Of a DNA stretch of 64,000 bases, positions 8,616 through 17,087 are shown one piece after another. Under the pieces are notes generated by a model. It was given only the letters and a program-made list of their open reading frames with translations, had not been told where the DNA came from and made no database searches. Location of the stretch: NCBI RefSeq assembly GCF_042682565.1, contig NZ_JBHUIC010000001.1; one strand, 5' to 3'. The stretch's first letter is position 1; each line of letters begins with the position of its first letter. Origin of the DNA: Pistricoccus aurantiacus (GTDB lineage: Bacteria; Pseudomonadota; Gammaproteobacteria; Pseudomonadales; Halomonadaceae). Made by a program: the position numbers and the translations under genes.

Positions 8616-11257
8616 ATCTCGTTCAGGGCCTTTTCGATGATCTCGTAGAGATTTGGCGACAGGTCTTCCTGACGGATGCGCTCCAGTTCCGCCTTCATCA
8701 GACCTTGGCGGGTATCGTCGAAACGCTTCCAGCGGGTCAGCGGAATCACCAGCCGCGCGGCGATTTCCGGATTGAGCCGATTCAGCTCGATGACCACGTC
8801 CGCCAGCAGCTTGTAGCCCTCGCCGTCGAGCCGGTGAAAATTGACCCGATTCTGGCCGGCGAAGGCGCCGATCAGGGCACGCACTCGGTTGGGGTTCTTC
8901 AGGGAGAACGCCGGATGCTCCATCAGGAACTTCACTCGGTCTAGTACGTCCGGCTGCGGCCGAGTCACCTGAATGGTAAACCACTGATCCATCACCAGCG
9001 GATCACTGGCCCACTTCTGAGCGAAGGCTTTCAGTGCCGGATCCGCCAGATCCTGACGAGAGCTGTGGGTCAGCAGCGTCAGAGCGGCGCGCACGTCGGT
9101 CATGTTGTGCTTCGCCTCGAACTGCCGCTCGGCAAGTTCCACCGCCTTTTCGTCCTCGATGGCCATCAGATAGCCCAGGGCGACATTCTTCAGGCTGCGC
9201 TCGCCGATCTGCTCCGGCTCCGGCGCGTAAGGCGCATCGCTGGTGTTGGCCTCATAGATCGCCAGGAATTCATCCCGCAGCGCCAGCGCCAGGGACTGCT
9301 TGACGAAGGTTCGCGCCGCGTGAATGGCGTCCACGTCCACCACCGGCTGCTGCTCGGCGATATAGGCTTCCGAAGGCAGCACCAGCATCTGCGCCAGCAC
9401 CGCCTTGTCTTTCATGGAGGTGGTCAGCAGGCTTCTGAAAGCGTCCACCAGACGCACGTCCATGACCTTTTCCACCCCGTTGCGATGGGCGGCGATCAGA
9501 TCGTCGATGGCCAGCATCGCCAGACGCTGCCCCGCGTCCCAGCGGTTGAAGCCGTCGCTGTCTTCCGCCAGCAGGAAGGCCAGTTCATTGCGCTCATAGG
9601 GATAGTGCAGCTTGACCGGGGCAGAAAAACCGCGCAGCAGCGAAGGTGTGGGGGCCTCCGCCACCTCGGTGAACAGAAAGCTCTGCTCCTCTTCACGCAG
9701 ATGAATCACCGCGTCCCGGCCCAGTGTCTCACCCTCCAGGGTCAGGGTCAGATCCTCGCCGGACTTGGTGCCCACCAGGCCCATTCTGATCGGAATATGC
9801 AAGGGCAGCTTGTGAGGCTGCCCCGGGGTCGCCGGGGTGCGCTGGCGCAGGGTCAGGCGATAGGTCGCGTTTGCGTAATCGTAATCCCCGTGGGCGTCCA
9901 CTTCCGGGGTGCCCGCCTGAGAATACCAGCGCATGAATTGCCCCAGATCGAGACCCGACACTTCTGCCATGCAGCCCACGAAATCCTCGATGGTCACCGC
10001 CTGGCCGTCGAAGCGGGAAAAATACAGATCCGAGCCTTGGCGAAAGGCCTCCCAGCCTAGCAGATGGCGCAGCATGCGCACTACTTCCGCGCCCTTCTCG
10101 TAGATGGTCAGGGTATAGAAATTGCCAATCTCGATGTAATGATCCGGGCGCACCGGATGCGCGGTGGGACCAGCATCCTCGGCGAACTGAGCGGTACGGA
10201 AGAAGGAAACATCCTCGATGCGCTTGACCGGGGCGGAATTGACGTCCGCGGAAAAACTCTGGTCGCGAAAGACGGTGAAGCCTTCCTTGAGGGAAAGCTG
10301 GAACCAGTCCCGGCAGGTCACCCGATTGCCGGACCAGTTGTGGAAATATTCGTGAGCGACCACCCCTTCCACCCGCTGGAAGGCGGCGTCCGTGGCGGTC
10401 TGGGGATGGGTCAGCACCGCGGCGCTGTTGAAGATGTTTAGCCCCTTGTTCTCCATGGCGCCCATGTTGAAGTCGTCCACGGCCACGATCATGAACAGGT
10501 CCAGATCGTACTCCCGACCGTAGGTTTCCTCGTCCCAGCGCATGGCGCGCTTCAGCGAGGCCATGGCGTGATCGGTCTTGCCGAGATTCTGCTTTTCCAC
10601 CCAGATCTGCAGGGTGACGTCGCGTCCGCTTGCGGTGGTAAAGTGATCCTCGACCTTTTCCAGATCCCCCGCCACCAGGGCGAACAGATAGCTCGGCTTG
10701 GGAAACGGATCTTCCCAGGTCACGAAGTGCTTGCCGCCAGGCAGTTCGCCTCGCTCCACCGGATTGCCGTTGGACAGAAGAATCGGCAGACTCGCTTTAT
10801 CCCCCACCACGGTGGTGGAGAAGGTCGCCATCACGTCAGGACGGTCCGGATAAAAGGTAATGCGTCGAAAGCCCTGAGCCTCGCACTGGGTACAGAACAT
10901 GCCGTTGGACTGATAAAGCCCCTCCAGGGCGGTATTGGCCTGGGGGTTGATGACGACTTCCGTATCCAGATGAAAGCGGGTCGGCACCTTGGGAATCGTC
11001 AATCCCTTGTCGTCCACCTGATACTCGCCGGGCTCCAGGGCTTGACCGTCGATGGCGATGGAGGAAAGCTCAAGCTTGGCTCCGTTGAGCTCGAGAGGCA
11101 GATCATCTTCCTGCGCCCGCTCCGGATGACGCTCCAGATGCAGACGCGCCTTGACCCGGGTCGCGTGGGAGTCGAGATCGAAGGTCAGTTCGGTATGAGT
11201 GGCGCGATAGGCCGGCGGCCGATAGTCGCTCAGATGTGTCGGCTTGGGTGCGGACAT
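8612..11257 (-). CDS. pepN: Aminopeptidase N (M1 metallopeptidase)
   Basis: 881-residue cytoplasmic zinc aminopeptidase, within the usual PepN length. Visible signatures are the substrate-binding GAMENKGLNIFN and the zinc site HEYFHNW (HExxH) with the third ligand glutamate in LKEGFTVFRDQ. The N-terminal part is the β-domain and the last 300 residues the helical C-terminal domain of the bacterial PepN group. It removes N-terminal residues from peptides during protein turnover. An AGGAG precedes the ATG. Transcribed alone, converging on the antiporter gene. Confidence 0.96.
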   Translation of the reverse strand: MSAPKPTHLSDYRPPAYRATHTELTFDLDSHATRVKARLHLERHPERAQEDDLPLELNGAKLELSSIAIDGQALEPGEYQVDDKGLTIPKVPTRFHLDTEVVINPQANTALEGLYQSNGMFCTQCEAQGFRRITFYPDRPDVMATFSTTVVGDKASLPILLSNGNPVERGELPGGKHFVTWEDPFPKPSYLFALVAGDLEKVEDHFTTASGRDVTLQIWVEKQNLGKTDHAMASLKRAMRWDEETYGREYDLDLFMIVAVDDFNMGAMENKGLNIFNSAAVLTHPQTATDAAFQRVEGVVAHEYFHNWSGNRVTCRDWFQLSLKEGFTVFRDQSFSADVNSAPVKRIEDVSFFRTAQFAEDAGPTAHPVRPDHYIEIGNFYTLTIYEKGAEVVRMLRHLLGWEAFRQGSDLYFSRFDGQAVTIEDFVGCMAEVSGLDLGQFMRWYSQAGTPEVDAHGDYDYANATYRLTLRQRTPATPGQPHKLPLHIPIRMGLVGTKSGEDLTLTLEGETLGRDAVIHLREEEQSFLFTEVAEAPTPSLLRGFSAPVKLHYPYERNELAFLLAEDSDGFNRWDAGQRLAMLAIDDLIAAHRNGVEKVMDVRLVDAFRSLLTTSMKDKAVLAQMLVLPSEAYIAEQQPVVDVDAIHAARTFVKQSLALALRDEFLAIYEANTSDAPYAPEPEQIGERSLKNVALGYLMAIEDEKAVELAERQFEAKHNMTDVRAALTLLTHSSRQDLADPALKAFAQKWASDPLVMDQWFTIQVTRPQPDVLDRVKFLMEHPAFSLKNPNRVRALIGAFAGQNRVNFHRLDGEGYKLLADVVIELNRLNPEIAARLVIPLTRWKRFDDTRQGLMKAELERIRQEDLSPNLYEIIEKALNEI

Positions 11258-11339
11258 CGTAAGGCTCCTGGGTAAAGTTGCCCATCATTGTACGGCGATC
11301 GAGCAAGCCAGCAAAACCAGCCGATCCGGCTCGTTCAAA

Positions 11340-11371
11340 TGATAATTATTATCAAATAAGCACAATATAAT
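11340..11371 (+). promoter_or_regulatory. Fur-type operator and promoter of the sit operon
   Basis: TGATAATTATTATCA at 11340-11354 is a perfect 7-1-7 inverted repeat matching the core Fur box. TATAAT at 11366-11371 follows 11 bases later and gives a start near 11378, about 70 nt before the sitA ATG. The palindrome therefore covers the spacer and -35 zone, where a bound repressor would block RNA polymerase; no good -35 hexamer is visible. Fur is the natural candidate; a Mn-responsive Fur-family protein (Mur) is possible. Confidence 0.75.
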
Positions 11372-11446
11372 ACTATGCTCGACTCTATTTGCCCGGTCTT
11401 GAAAACAGCTTGAAGAAAGCTATATGACAGTTCTCGAGGACTTACC

Positions 11447-12373
11447 ATGCCCAGGTTCATGATTTATTTTTCGTCACGCGCCTTGCTTGTGTTGCTGCTG
11501 GCAATATCACTGCTGGCTCTTGACGCCAGCGCCCGTGACAAGCCCATGAAAGTGGTGACCACCTTTACCGTGCTGGCGGAAATGGCGCGAAACGTGGCCG
11601 GGGATCACGCGGAGGTGGTGTCGATCACCAAGCCCGGCGCGGAGATTCACGGCTATGAGCCGACCCCGCAGGATATCGTACGCGCCCACGGCGCGGATCT
11701 GATCCTCTGGAACGGGCTGAACCTGGAGCTCTGGTTCGAGCAGTTCCTCGCCAATCTTGGCGATATCCCCTCGGTGACCCTGACCGACGGCATCGATCCG
11801 ATTTCCATCACCGAGGGTGCCTATGAAGGCCAGGCCAATCCCCACGCCTGGATGGGGCTCGATAACGCCATCGTCTATGTGGACAACATCGCTTCCGCGT
11901 TCGCGGCGCACGACCCGGACAACGCGGAGGCCTACAGAGCCAATGCGGAGGCCTACAAGAATGAAATCCGCGCCACTATCGAGCCGCTGCGGGATCGAAT
12001 CGCCGAGATTCCGGAGGACAAGCGCTGGCTGGTTACCTGCGAAGGCGCCTTCAGCTATCTCGCTCGCGACTTCAAGATGAAGGAACTCTATCTCTGGCCA
12101 ATGAACGCGGATCAGACCGGCACGCCGCAACAAGTGCGCAGCGTGATCGACGGGGTGAGGGAGAACGACATCCCGGTGGTGTTCTGCGAGAGCACCGTCA
12201 ACACGTCCCCGGCCAAGCAGGTCGCCCGGGAAACCGGCGCTGCCTACGGTGGCGTGCTCTATGTGGATAGCCTCAGCGAGCCAAGCGGTCCGGTGCCGAC
12301 CTATCTCGATCTGCTGAAAGTCACGTCCCAGACCGTGGTGGACGGCCTGACGAAAAACATGCAATCCAAGTAA
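11447..12373 (+). CDS. sitA: Mn/Fe ABC importer, periplasmic metal-binding protein (SitA type)
   Basis: 308 residues with an N-terminal signal peptide (to about residue 30) and a cluster A-I solute-binding fold. The four expected metal ligands are visible: His in EIHGYEPTPQD, His in NPHAWM, Glu in CEGAFSY and Asp in YVDSLSE. This His/His/Glu/Asp set, with no His-rich loop, fits Mn/Fe (SitA, YfeA, PsaA) rather than ZnuA. First gene of sitABCD and downstream of the Fur-type operator, so probably iron- and/or manganese-repressed. Confidence 0.92.
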   Translation: MPRFMIYFSSRALLVLLLAISLLALDASARDKPMKVVTTFTVLAEMARNVAGDHAEVVSITKPGAEIHGYEPTPQDIVRAHGADLILWNGLNLELWFEQFLANLGDIPSVTLTDGIDPISITEGAYEGQANPHAWMGLDNAIVYVDNIASAFAAHDPDNAEAYRANAEAYKNEIRATIEPLRDRIAEIPEDKRWLVTCEGAFSYLARDFKMKELYLWPMNADQTGTPQQVRSVIDGVRENDIPVVFCESTVNTSPAKQVARETGAAYGGVLYVDSLSEPSGPVPTYLDLLKVTSQTVVDGLTKNMQSK

Positions 12374-12479
12374 CAGCGACCGTTCCTTGCAGCCTCCATG
12401 AACATGGTATCGTGGAGATTGTTACATTTTCGTCATCCGAAAGCTTGGGAATCAGTCGCCGCAACAGGAGTACGCGTTC

Positions 12480-13439
12480 TTGAATCCATCAACGTCCCCA
12501 CAGACGCAGCTTCAAGCCGGAGACGCCGGTGGTGGTATTCTGGCTCGCAACGTGACGGTCACCTATCGCAATGGCCATACCGCCTTGCGCGACGCCAGCT
12601 TCGAGATCCCCCAGGGCACCATCACGGCCCTGGTGGGGGTCAACGGCGCAGGCAAGTCCACGCTGTTCAAGGCAATCATGGGATTCTTGCCCACCGCGAG
12701 AGGCGAAATACGTCTGCTCGATCGAACGGTAAAAGACGCGCTGCGCGAAAACCTCGTCGCCTACGTGCCGCAATCCGAAGAGGTCGACTGGGCGTTTCCG
12801 GTGCTGGTCGAGGACGTGGTGATGATGGGCCGCTACGGTCACATGGGCTTCCTGCGCCGACCGCGCCAGGCAGATCGTGAGGCCGTCGATCAGGCGCTGG
12901 CGCGAGTGAACATGAGCGATTTTCGTCATCGTCAGATCGGCGAGCTCTCCGGCGGCCAGCGCAAGCGGGTATTCCTTGCCCGGGCCCTGGCGCAGGAAGG
13001 CTGGGTCATCCTGCTGGACGAACCCTTCACCGGCGTCGATGTAAAGACGGAAGATCAGATCGTGGCGCTGCTGCGGGAGCTCCGCGACGAAGGCCGGGTA
13101 ATGCTGGTCTCGACCCACAACCTCGGCTCCGTATCGGAATTCTGCGATCGCACCGTGCTGGTCAAGGGCACGGTGCTGGCCTATGGCCCGACGGAGACCA
13201 CCTTCACGCGGGAAAATCTCGAACTCGCCTTCGGCGGCGTGCTACGACACTTTACCCTCGGTGGCGCGGAATTGCATGACGACGACGACCCCCGCGAAAT
13301 TCGCATCATCACCGACGACGAGCGTCCCTTCGTGCAATACAGCGACCGCCGCGATTCTCGGGGCGTCGAGAAAGCGACGTCAGACCTCGCGACAAAAGAC
13401 GCTTTGGCGGATGACACCGACAAGGTGGAGAAGCCGTGA
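12480..13439 (+). CDS. sitB: Mn/Fe ABC importer, ATP-binding protein (SitB type)
   Basis: 319-residue ABC ATPase. Walker A is GVNGAGKST (about residues 55-63), the signature LSGGQRKRVFLARAL and Walker B VILLDEPFTGVD, with the switch His in LVSTHNLGS. The start is a TTG at 12480 with AGGAG 9 bases upstream; there is no better ATG. The last 50 residues, after the ABC core, form an acidic and polar tail (DDDDPREIR onward) that is longer than usual. A 106-bp gap after sitA carries the small palindrome CCATGAACATGG (12396-12407), so an internal regulatory step is possible. Confidence 0.92.
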   Translation: MNPSTSPQTQLQAGDAGGGILARNVTVTYRNGHTALRDASFEIPQGTITALVGVNGAGKSTLFKAIMGFLPTARGEIRLLDRTVKDALRENLVAYVPQSEEVDWAFPVLVEDVVMMGRYGHMGFLRRPRQADREAVDQALARVNMSDFRHRQIGELSGGQRKRVFLARALAQEGWVILLDEPFTGVDVKTEDQIVALLRELRDEGRVMLVSTHNLGSVSEFCDRTVLVKGTVLAYGPTETTFTRENLELAFGGVLRHFTLGGAELHDDDDPREIRIITDDERPFVQYSDRRDSRGVEKATSDLATKDALADDTDKVEKP

Positions 13440-14329
13440 TGGATACGCTGCTCGAACCGTTCGGCTATGGCTACATGACCAACGCCATGTGGGTGTCCGC
13501 GCTCGTGGGCGCGGTCTGCGCTTTTCTCTCCTCTTATCTCATGCTCAAGGGCTGGTCGCTGATCGGCGATGCGCTTTCACATTCCGTGGTGCCCGGGGTC
13601 GCCGGCGCCTATATCTTCGGTCTGCCCTTTGCCCTTGGGGCCTTTATCGCTGGCGGACTCGCCGCGGGCGCGATGCTGTTCCTGTCCGAGCGTTCGGGGC
13701 TCAAGATCGACGTGATCATCGGCATCATCTTCACCTCTTTCTTCGGCCTGGGCCTGTTCATGGTTTCCTTGAGCCCAATGTCCGTCAGCATCCAGACAAT
13801 CATCATGGGCAATATTCTGGCGATCACCCCGGGAGATACCCTGCAGCTGGCGATCATCGGCTTCGTTTCCCTGGTGATCCTGCTGGCCAAGTGGAAGGAT
13901 TTGATGGTGGTCTTCTTCGACGAGAATCACGCTCGCTCCATCGGCCTGCGCCCGGACGTGCTGCGCCTTATCTTCTTTGCCCTGCTGTCCGCGGCCATCG
14001 TCGCGGCGATGATGACCGTGGGGGCCTTTCTGGTGATTGCGATGGTAGTGACCCCGGGAGCCACCGCCTATCTGCTGTGTGACCGCTTCCCCCGGCTGAT
14101 CGCCATTTCGGTGCTTATCGGCACCCTGACGAGCTTTTTCGGCGCTTATGCCAGCTACTTTCTCGACGGGGCCACCGGCGGCATTATCGTCATGCTGCAG
14201 ACAATCATCTTTCTTCTTGCTTTTGTCTTCGCCCCGAAGCATGGACTGCTCGCCGCCCGGCGCAAGGCGGCCAAGGCGCTGGAGCCGCCGGTCACCGAAT
14301 CGACTTCCACCCAAAGGGCCGAGCCATGA
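13439..14329 (+). CDS. sitC: Mn/Fe ABC importer, permease 1 (SitC type)
   Basis: 296-residue ABC-3 family permease with about eight or nine membrane helices and the conserved SLIGDALSHSVVPGVAGAYI near the N-terminus. The ATG shares its A with the TGA stop of sitB, implying translational coupling; a GTG one codon earlier is an alternative. It forms the membrane channel together with the next gene product. Confidence 0.92.
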   Translation: MDTLLEPFGYGYMTNAMWVSALVGAVCAFLSSYLMLKGWSLIGDALSHSVVPGVAGAYIFGLPFALGAFIAGGLAAGAMLFLSERSGLKIDVIIGIIFTSFFGLGLFMVSLSPMSVSIQTIIMGNILAITPGDTLQLAIIGFVSLVILLAKWKDLMVVFFDENHARSIGLRPDVLRLIFFALLSAAIVAAMMTVGAFLVIAMVVTPGATAYLLCDRFPRLIAISVLIGTLTSFFGAYASYFLDGATGGIIVMLQTIIFLLAFVFAPKHGLLAARRKAAKALEPPVTESTSTQRAEP

Positions 14330-15180
14330 CCCTTGATACCCTGCTGCTGCCTTTTCAGTTTCCGTTCATGCAGAACGCCTTCTGGATCGCGCTACTGGTG
14401 GCGCCGCCCACGGCGCTGCTGTCCTGCTTTCTGGTACTCAAAGGCTGGGCCCTGATGGGAGACGCGGTCAGCCATGCGACACTCCCGGGCATCGTGCTGG
14501 CCTGGATACTGGGATTACCGTTGATTGTCGGCGCTTTCGCCGCGGGCATGACCTGCGCCCTGGCCACTGGCTATCTAGCTCACAACAGTCGGGTCAAGCA
14601 GGACACGGTGATGGGGGTGGTGTTTTCCGGCATGTTCGGCCTCGGCATCGTCATGTACACCTCGATCCACACCAACGAGCACCTGGATCACGTGCTGTTC
14701 GGCAACATGCTGGGGGTGGGCAGTCAGGATCTCTGGACCTCCGGGCTGATCGCGCTTTTCGTCTCGGGACTCTTGATCGTGAAATGGAAGGACCTGCTGC
14801 TGCATGCCTTCGATCCGGCCCAGGCCCAGGCGGTAGGATTGAATACCAAGCTCCTGCACTACGGCCTGCTGGCGAGCCTGTCGCTGACCATCGTCGCGAC
14901 ACTTAGCTCCGTGGGCCTGATTCTCGCGGTGGCGCTGCTGGTCACCCCCGGAGCCATCGCCTTTCTGGTAGTGCGCAGCTTTGGCCCCATGCTGGGAGTG
15001 TCCGTAGCGGTCTGCGCCGTCGCGCTGCTGACCGGCACCTACGCGAGCTTCTTCATCGACAGCGCCCCGGCGCCAACCATCGTGCTGATTCTGACCGGTA
15101 TTTTTATCCTGGCATTTCTCTATCGATTGAGCGCTACCCGCAGACGCTCGCGTCGCCTTGCCGCTGCGTCGCCATCCTGA
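14326..15180 (+). CDS. sitD: Mn/Fe ABC importer, permease 2 (SitD type)
   Basis: 284-residue ABC-3 permease paralogous to the preceding one (ALMGDAVSHATLPGIVLAWI). It overlaps sitC by ATGA. Two different permeases, one ATPase and one binding protein is the standard SitABCD/YfeABCD composition. Its C-terminus is short and basic. The operon ends at a hairpin shared with hsp20 (15210-15232). Confidence 0.92.
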   Translation: MTLDTLLLPFQFPFMQNAFWIALLVAPPTALLSCFLVLKGWALMGDAVSHATLPGIVLAWILGLPLIVGAFAAGMTCALATGYLAHNSRVKQDTVMGVVFSGMFGLGIVMYTSIHTNEHLDHVLFGNMLGVGSQDLWTSGLIALFVSGLLIVKWKDLLLHAFDPAQAQAVGLNTKLLHYGLLASLSLTIVATLSSVGLILAVALLVTPGAIAFLVVRSFGPMLGVSVAVCAVALLTGTYASFFIDSAPAPTIVLILTGIFILAFLYRLSATRRRSRRLAAASPS

Positions 15181-15209
15181 AATCGCGAACATCAGCACTT
15201 GAAAAGCAA

Positions 15210-15232
15210 CTGGCCCGCCGATGGCGGGCCAG
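15210..15232. terminator. Hairpin between convergent sitD and hsp20
   Basis: Perfect 10-bp stem (CTGGCCCGCC / GGCGGGCCAG) with a 3-base loop, placed between two convergent stops. There is no T-run on the plus side and only a weak one (TTGCTTTTC) on the minus side, so it is a plausible but imperfect bidirectional terminator. Confidence 0.6.
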
Positions 15233-15266
15233 ATACAGATAAGTCATTCGCTGCTTTACAGTTTTA

Positions 15267-15815
15267 TCAGCGCCCTTGGATAGGGATCTCGCGCCGGCGC
15301 GCCTTGGCTTGCTTGTCTCGGGGCACCTTGACGGTCAAGACTCCCTTGTCGAAGCTCGCCTCGATATCCTCGACCTTGGCGTCTACGGGCAGGTCCAGTA
15401 CGCGCTGGAAGCTACCATACACTCGCTCGACCCGCTGATAACGATCTTCCTTGGAAGTGCTTTCCTGGCGTTTCTCGCCTTCGATCAACAGGCGGTGTTC
15501 ATCGATGGAAAGCTTGACGTCCTTCTCGTCGACGCCTGGCACCTCGAGACTGATCCTGTACTCATCCTCCCGCTCGCTGATATCCACGCTCGGCTTGAGC
15601 AAGCCTTCCATGCTGGCAAACGCTTCCGGCATCGCCGGCATGCCCCACTGGCGCATGGCATTGTCCATCCAGCGGTCCAGTTCCCTGTGCATCTGCCAGA
15701 AAGGAGATAGACCTTTTGGTGTTTCCGCCGACACAGGCGCCGGAGCAGTTGCTTCCTGGGATTGTCGGTTCTCGCTCTTGAACCAGTTCCAGGGAGAAAA
15801 CTTCTGCAAGTTCAT
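15267..15815 (-). CDS. Small heat-shock protein, Hsp20/alpha-crystallin family
   Basis: 182 residues. A variable N-terminal arm of about 70 residues precedes the alpha-crystallin domain (PSVDISEREDEYRISLEVPGV to GVLTVKVPR, about 77-165), and the C-terminal tail carries the I-x-I anchor (IPI). Predicted ATP-independent holdase. The frame is open to 15836, but the ATG at 15815 has GGAGG at ideal distance. A perfect FNR/Anr box lies upstream (15920-15933), suggesting control by oxygen rather than, or besides, heat. Confidence 0.92.
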   Translation of the reverse strand: MNLQKFSPWNWFKSENRQSQEATAPAPVSAETPKGLSPFWQMHRELDRWMDNAMRQWGMPAMPEAFASMEGLLKPSVDISEREDEYRISLEVPGVDEKDVKLSIDEHRLLIEGEKRQESTSKEDRYQRVERVYGSFQRVLDLPVDAKVEDIEASFDKGVLTVKVPRDKQAKARRREIPIQGR

Positions 15816-15892
15816 ACGCCACCTCCATGATTGCAATGACGGATGGATCCTACTGGTCTTTCAATACGGTATACGTGGGGCCGTCCGGAAAA

Positions 15893-15933
15893 ATTCTCAA
15901 CCTCCTTCGAGTTATTTTATTGATCTAAATCAA
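15893..15933 (-). promoter_or_regulatory. FNR/Anr-type promoter of hsp20
   Basis: TTGATCTAAATCAA at 15920-15933 is a perfect TTGAT-N4-ATCAA site. On the minus strand, 21 bases downstream, is GAGAAT (15898-15893), a 4/6 -10 match. That centres the box near -40.5, the class II activator position, with a start near 15886. The region lies between the yajQ stop and hsp20, so hsp20 is the only sensible target. Confidence 0.7.
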
Positions 15934-15963
15934 AATATTAGCTGTTTTTTAAAGCGTATCGAC

Positions 15964-16449
15964 TTAATCGCGGAAGTTGTCGAACTGCAGCGGCAGGTCC
16001 GGCCCCTGCTCGCCCTTGAGCAGCGCCATGACCTGTTGCAGATCGTCGCGCTTCTTGCCGGTGACCCGCACCTTTTCTCCTTGAATCTGTGCCTGCACCT
16101 TGAGCTTGGAATCCTTGATCTTCTTGACGATGGCCTTGCAGTCCGGCTGCTCCAACCCCTGCTTGAGCTTGACCTCCTGGCGGGCCTTGACCCCGGAGAG
16201 CACCGGCTCTTGCTCTTCCATGCAGCGGGCATCGATACCACGCGCGATCAGCTTGTTGCGAAGCACGTCGAGCATCTGCTTGAGCTGAAAATCCACCTCG
16301 GCTTCCAGGGAAACGGTTTCACCGTTCAGGGCATAGCTGGCATCCACGCCGCGAAAATCGAAGCGGGTCTGTATCTCGCGGTTGGCCTGGTCCACCGCGT
16401 TGGCCGCTTCGTGCTTGTCGAACTCGGAGACGATATCGAAAGAAGGCAT
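15964..16449 (-). CDS. yajQ: YajQ-family nucleotide-binding protein
   Basis: 161-residue cytoplasmic protein with the diagnostic N-terminus MPSFDIVSEFDKHE and RGVDASYALNGE, and the C-terminal IKDSKLKVQAQIQGEKVRV. Family members bind nucleotides or tRNA, and some bind cyclic di-GMP and act with transcription factors. That could matter here because a PilZ protein is encoded elsewhere in the window, but no link is shown. The frame is open to 16509; AAGGA before the ATG at 16449 and the conserved N-terminus decide the start. Confidence 0.95.
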   Translation of the reverse strand: MPSFDIVSEFDKHEAANAVDQANREIQTRFDFRGVDASYALNGETVSLEAEVDFQLKQMLDVLRNKLIARGIDARCMEEQEPVLSGVKARQEVKLKQGLEQPDCKAIVKKIKDSKLKVQAQIQGEKVRVTGKKRDDLQQVMALLKGEQGPDLPLQFDNFRD

Positions 16450-16483
16450 GGCTCGTTCCTTGATCATAGGTAAAGCGGCAATT

Positions 16484-16960
16484 CTAGCGCTCACTCGGGG
16501 GCTTTTCATCCATCAGCCCCAGGACCATGTACCAGGCATCGCAGCCGTCGGCGTAGTAATTCGTCAGCCGGCGCAGACATTGGAAGCCATTGCGTCGATA
16601 CAGCCGAATGGCGGCCGGGTTATCGACGCGCACTTCCAGGGTCAGGCGATTCAGGCCTCGACCGATGGCAATATTGCGCAGCGCCTCGAGCAGTCGCGCC
16701 GCCAGGCCACGGCCTCTCGCCGCGGGGTCAAGGCAGAAGGAATACAGCCGCCCGCTTGCGCTACCGCGACGCAACAGCAATATGGCATAGCCCAATACGT
16801 GCTTCTCATCTTCCTCAATCAGCCAGGCAACCCCGTGAGCCCGGGTCAGCAGATAGGCCAACTGACGGCGACCGAAGCCATCTTCCGTAAAACAGGCGCG
16901 TTCGAGTCCGCACAGGGCGTCGAGGTCCTGCGGATTTGCCTGACGCAATTGAATAGGCAT
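16484..16960 (-). CDS. GNAT-family N-acetyltransferase (RimI-like)
   Basis: 158 residues with one GNAT fold: the acetyl-CoA pyrophosphate loop is visible as PAARGRGLAARLLEAL (R-G-x-G-L/A), and the downstream VRVDNPAAIRLYRRNGF is the usual motif B. Substrate unknown. It is divergent from the RLAN-type ATP-grasp gene with about 127 bp between. Acetyltransferases of this kind often neighbour RLAN/RimK ligases in proteobacteria, so they may modify the same peptide. No strong Shine-Dalgarno was seen at 16960. Confidence 0.85.
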   Translation of the reverse strand: MPIQLRQANPQDLDALCGLERACFTEDGFGRRQLAYLLTRAHGVAWLIEEDEKHVLGYAILLLRRGSASGRLYSFCLDPAARGRGLAARLLEALRNIAIGRGLNRLTLEVRVDNPAAIRLYRRNGFQCLRRLTNYYADGCDAWYMVLGLMDEKPPSER

Positions 16961-17087
16961 AGGAAACGCCGATGGCAGCGGGAAGATAAAAGTATTTCAG
17001 CAAGGTGCCATATTGCCAGCATTCGGGTGTCGAGGCATGCTAGCCGCGATTAGCCGGCCGCTTTACTTTAACGAGGATGTCTTATCC

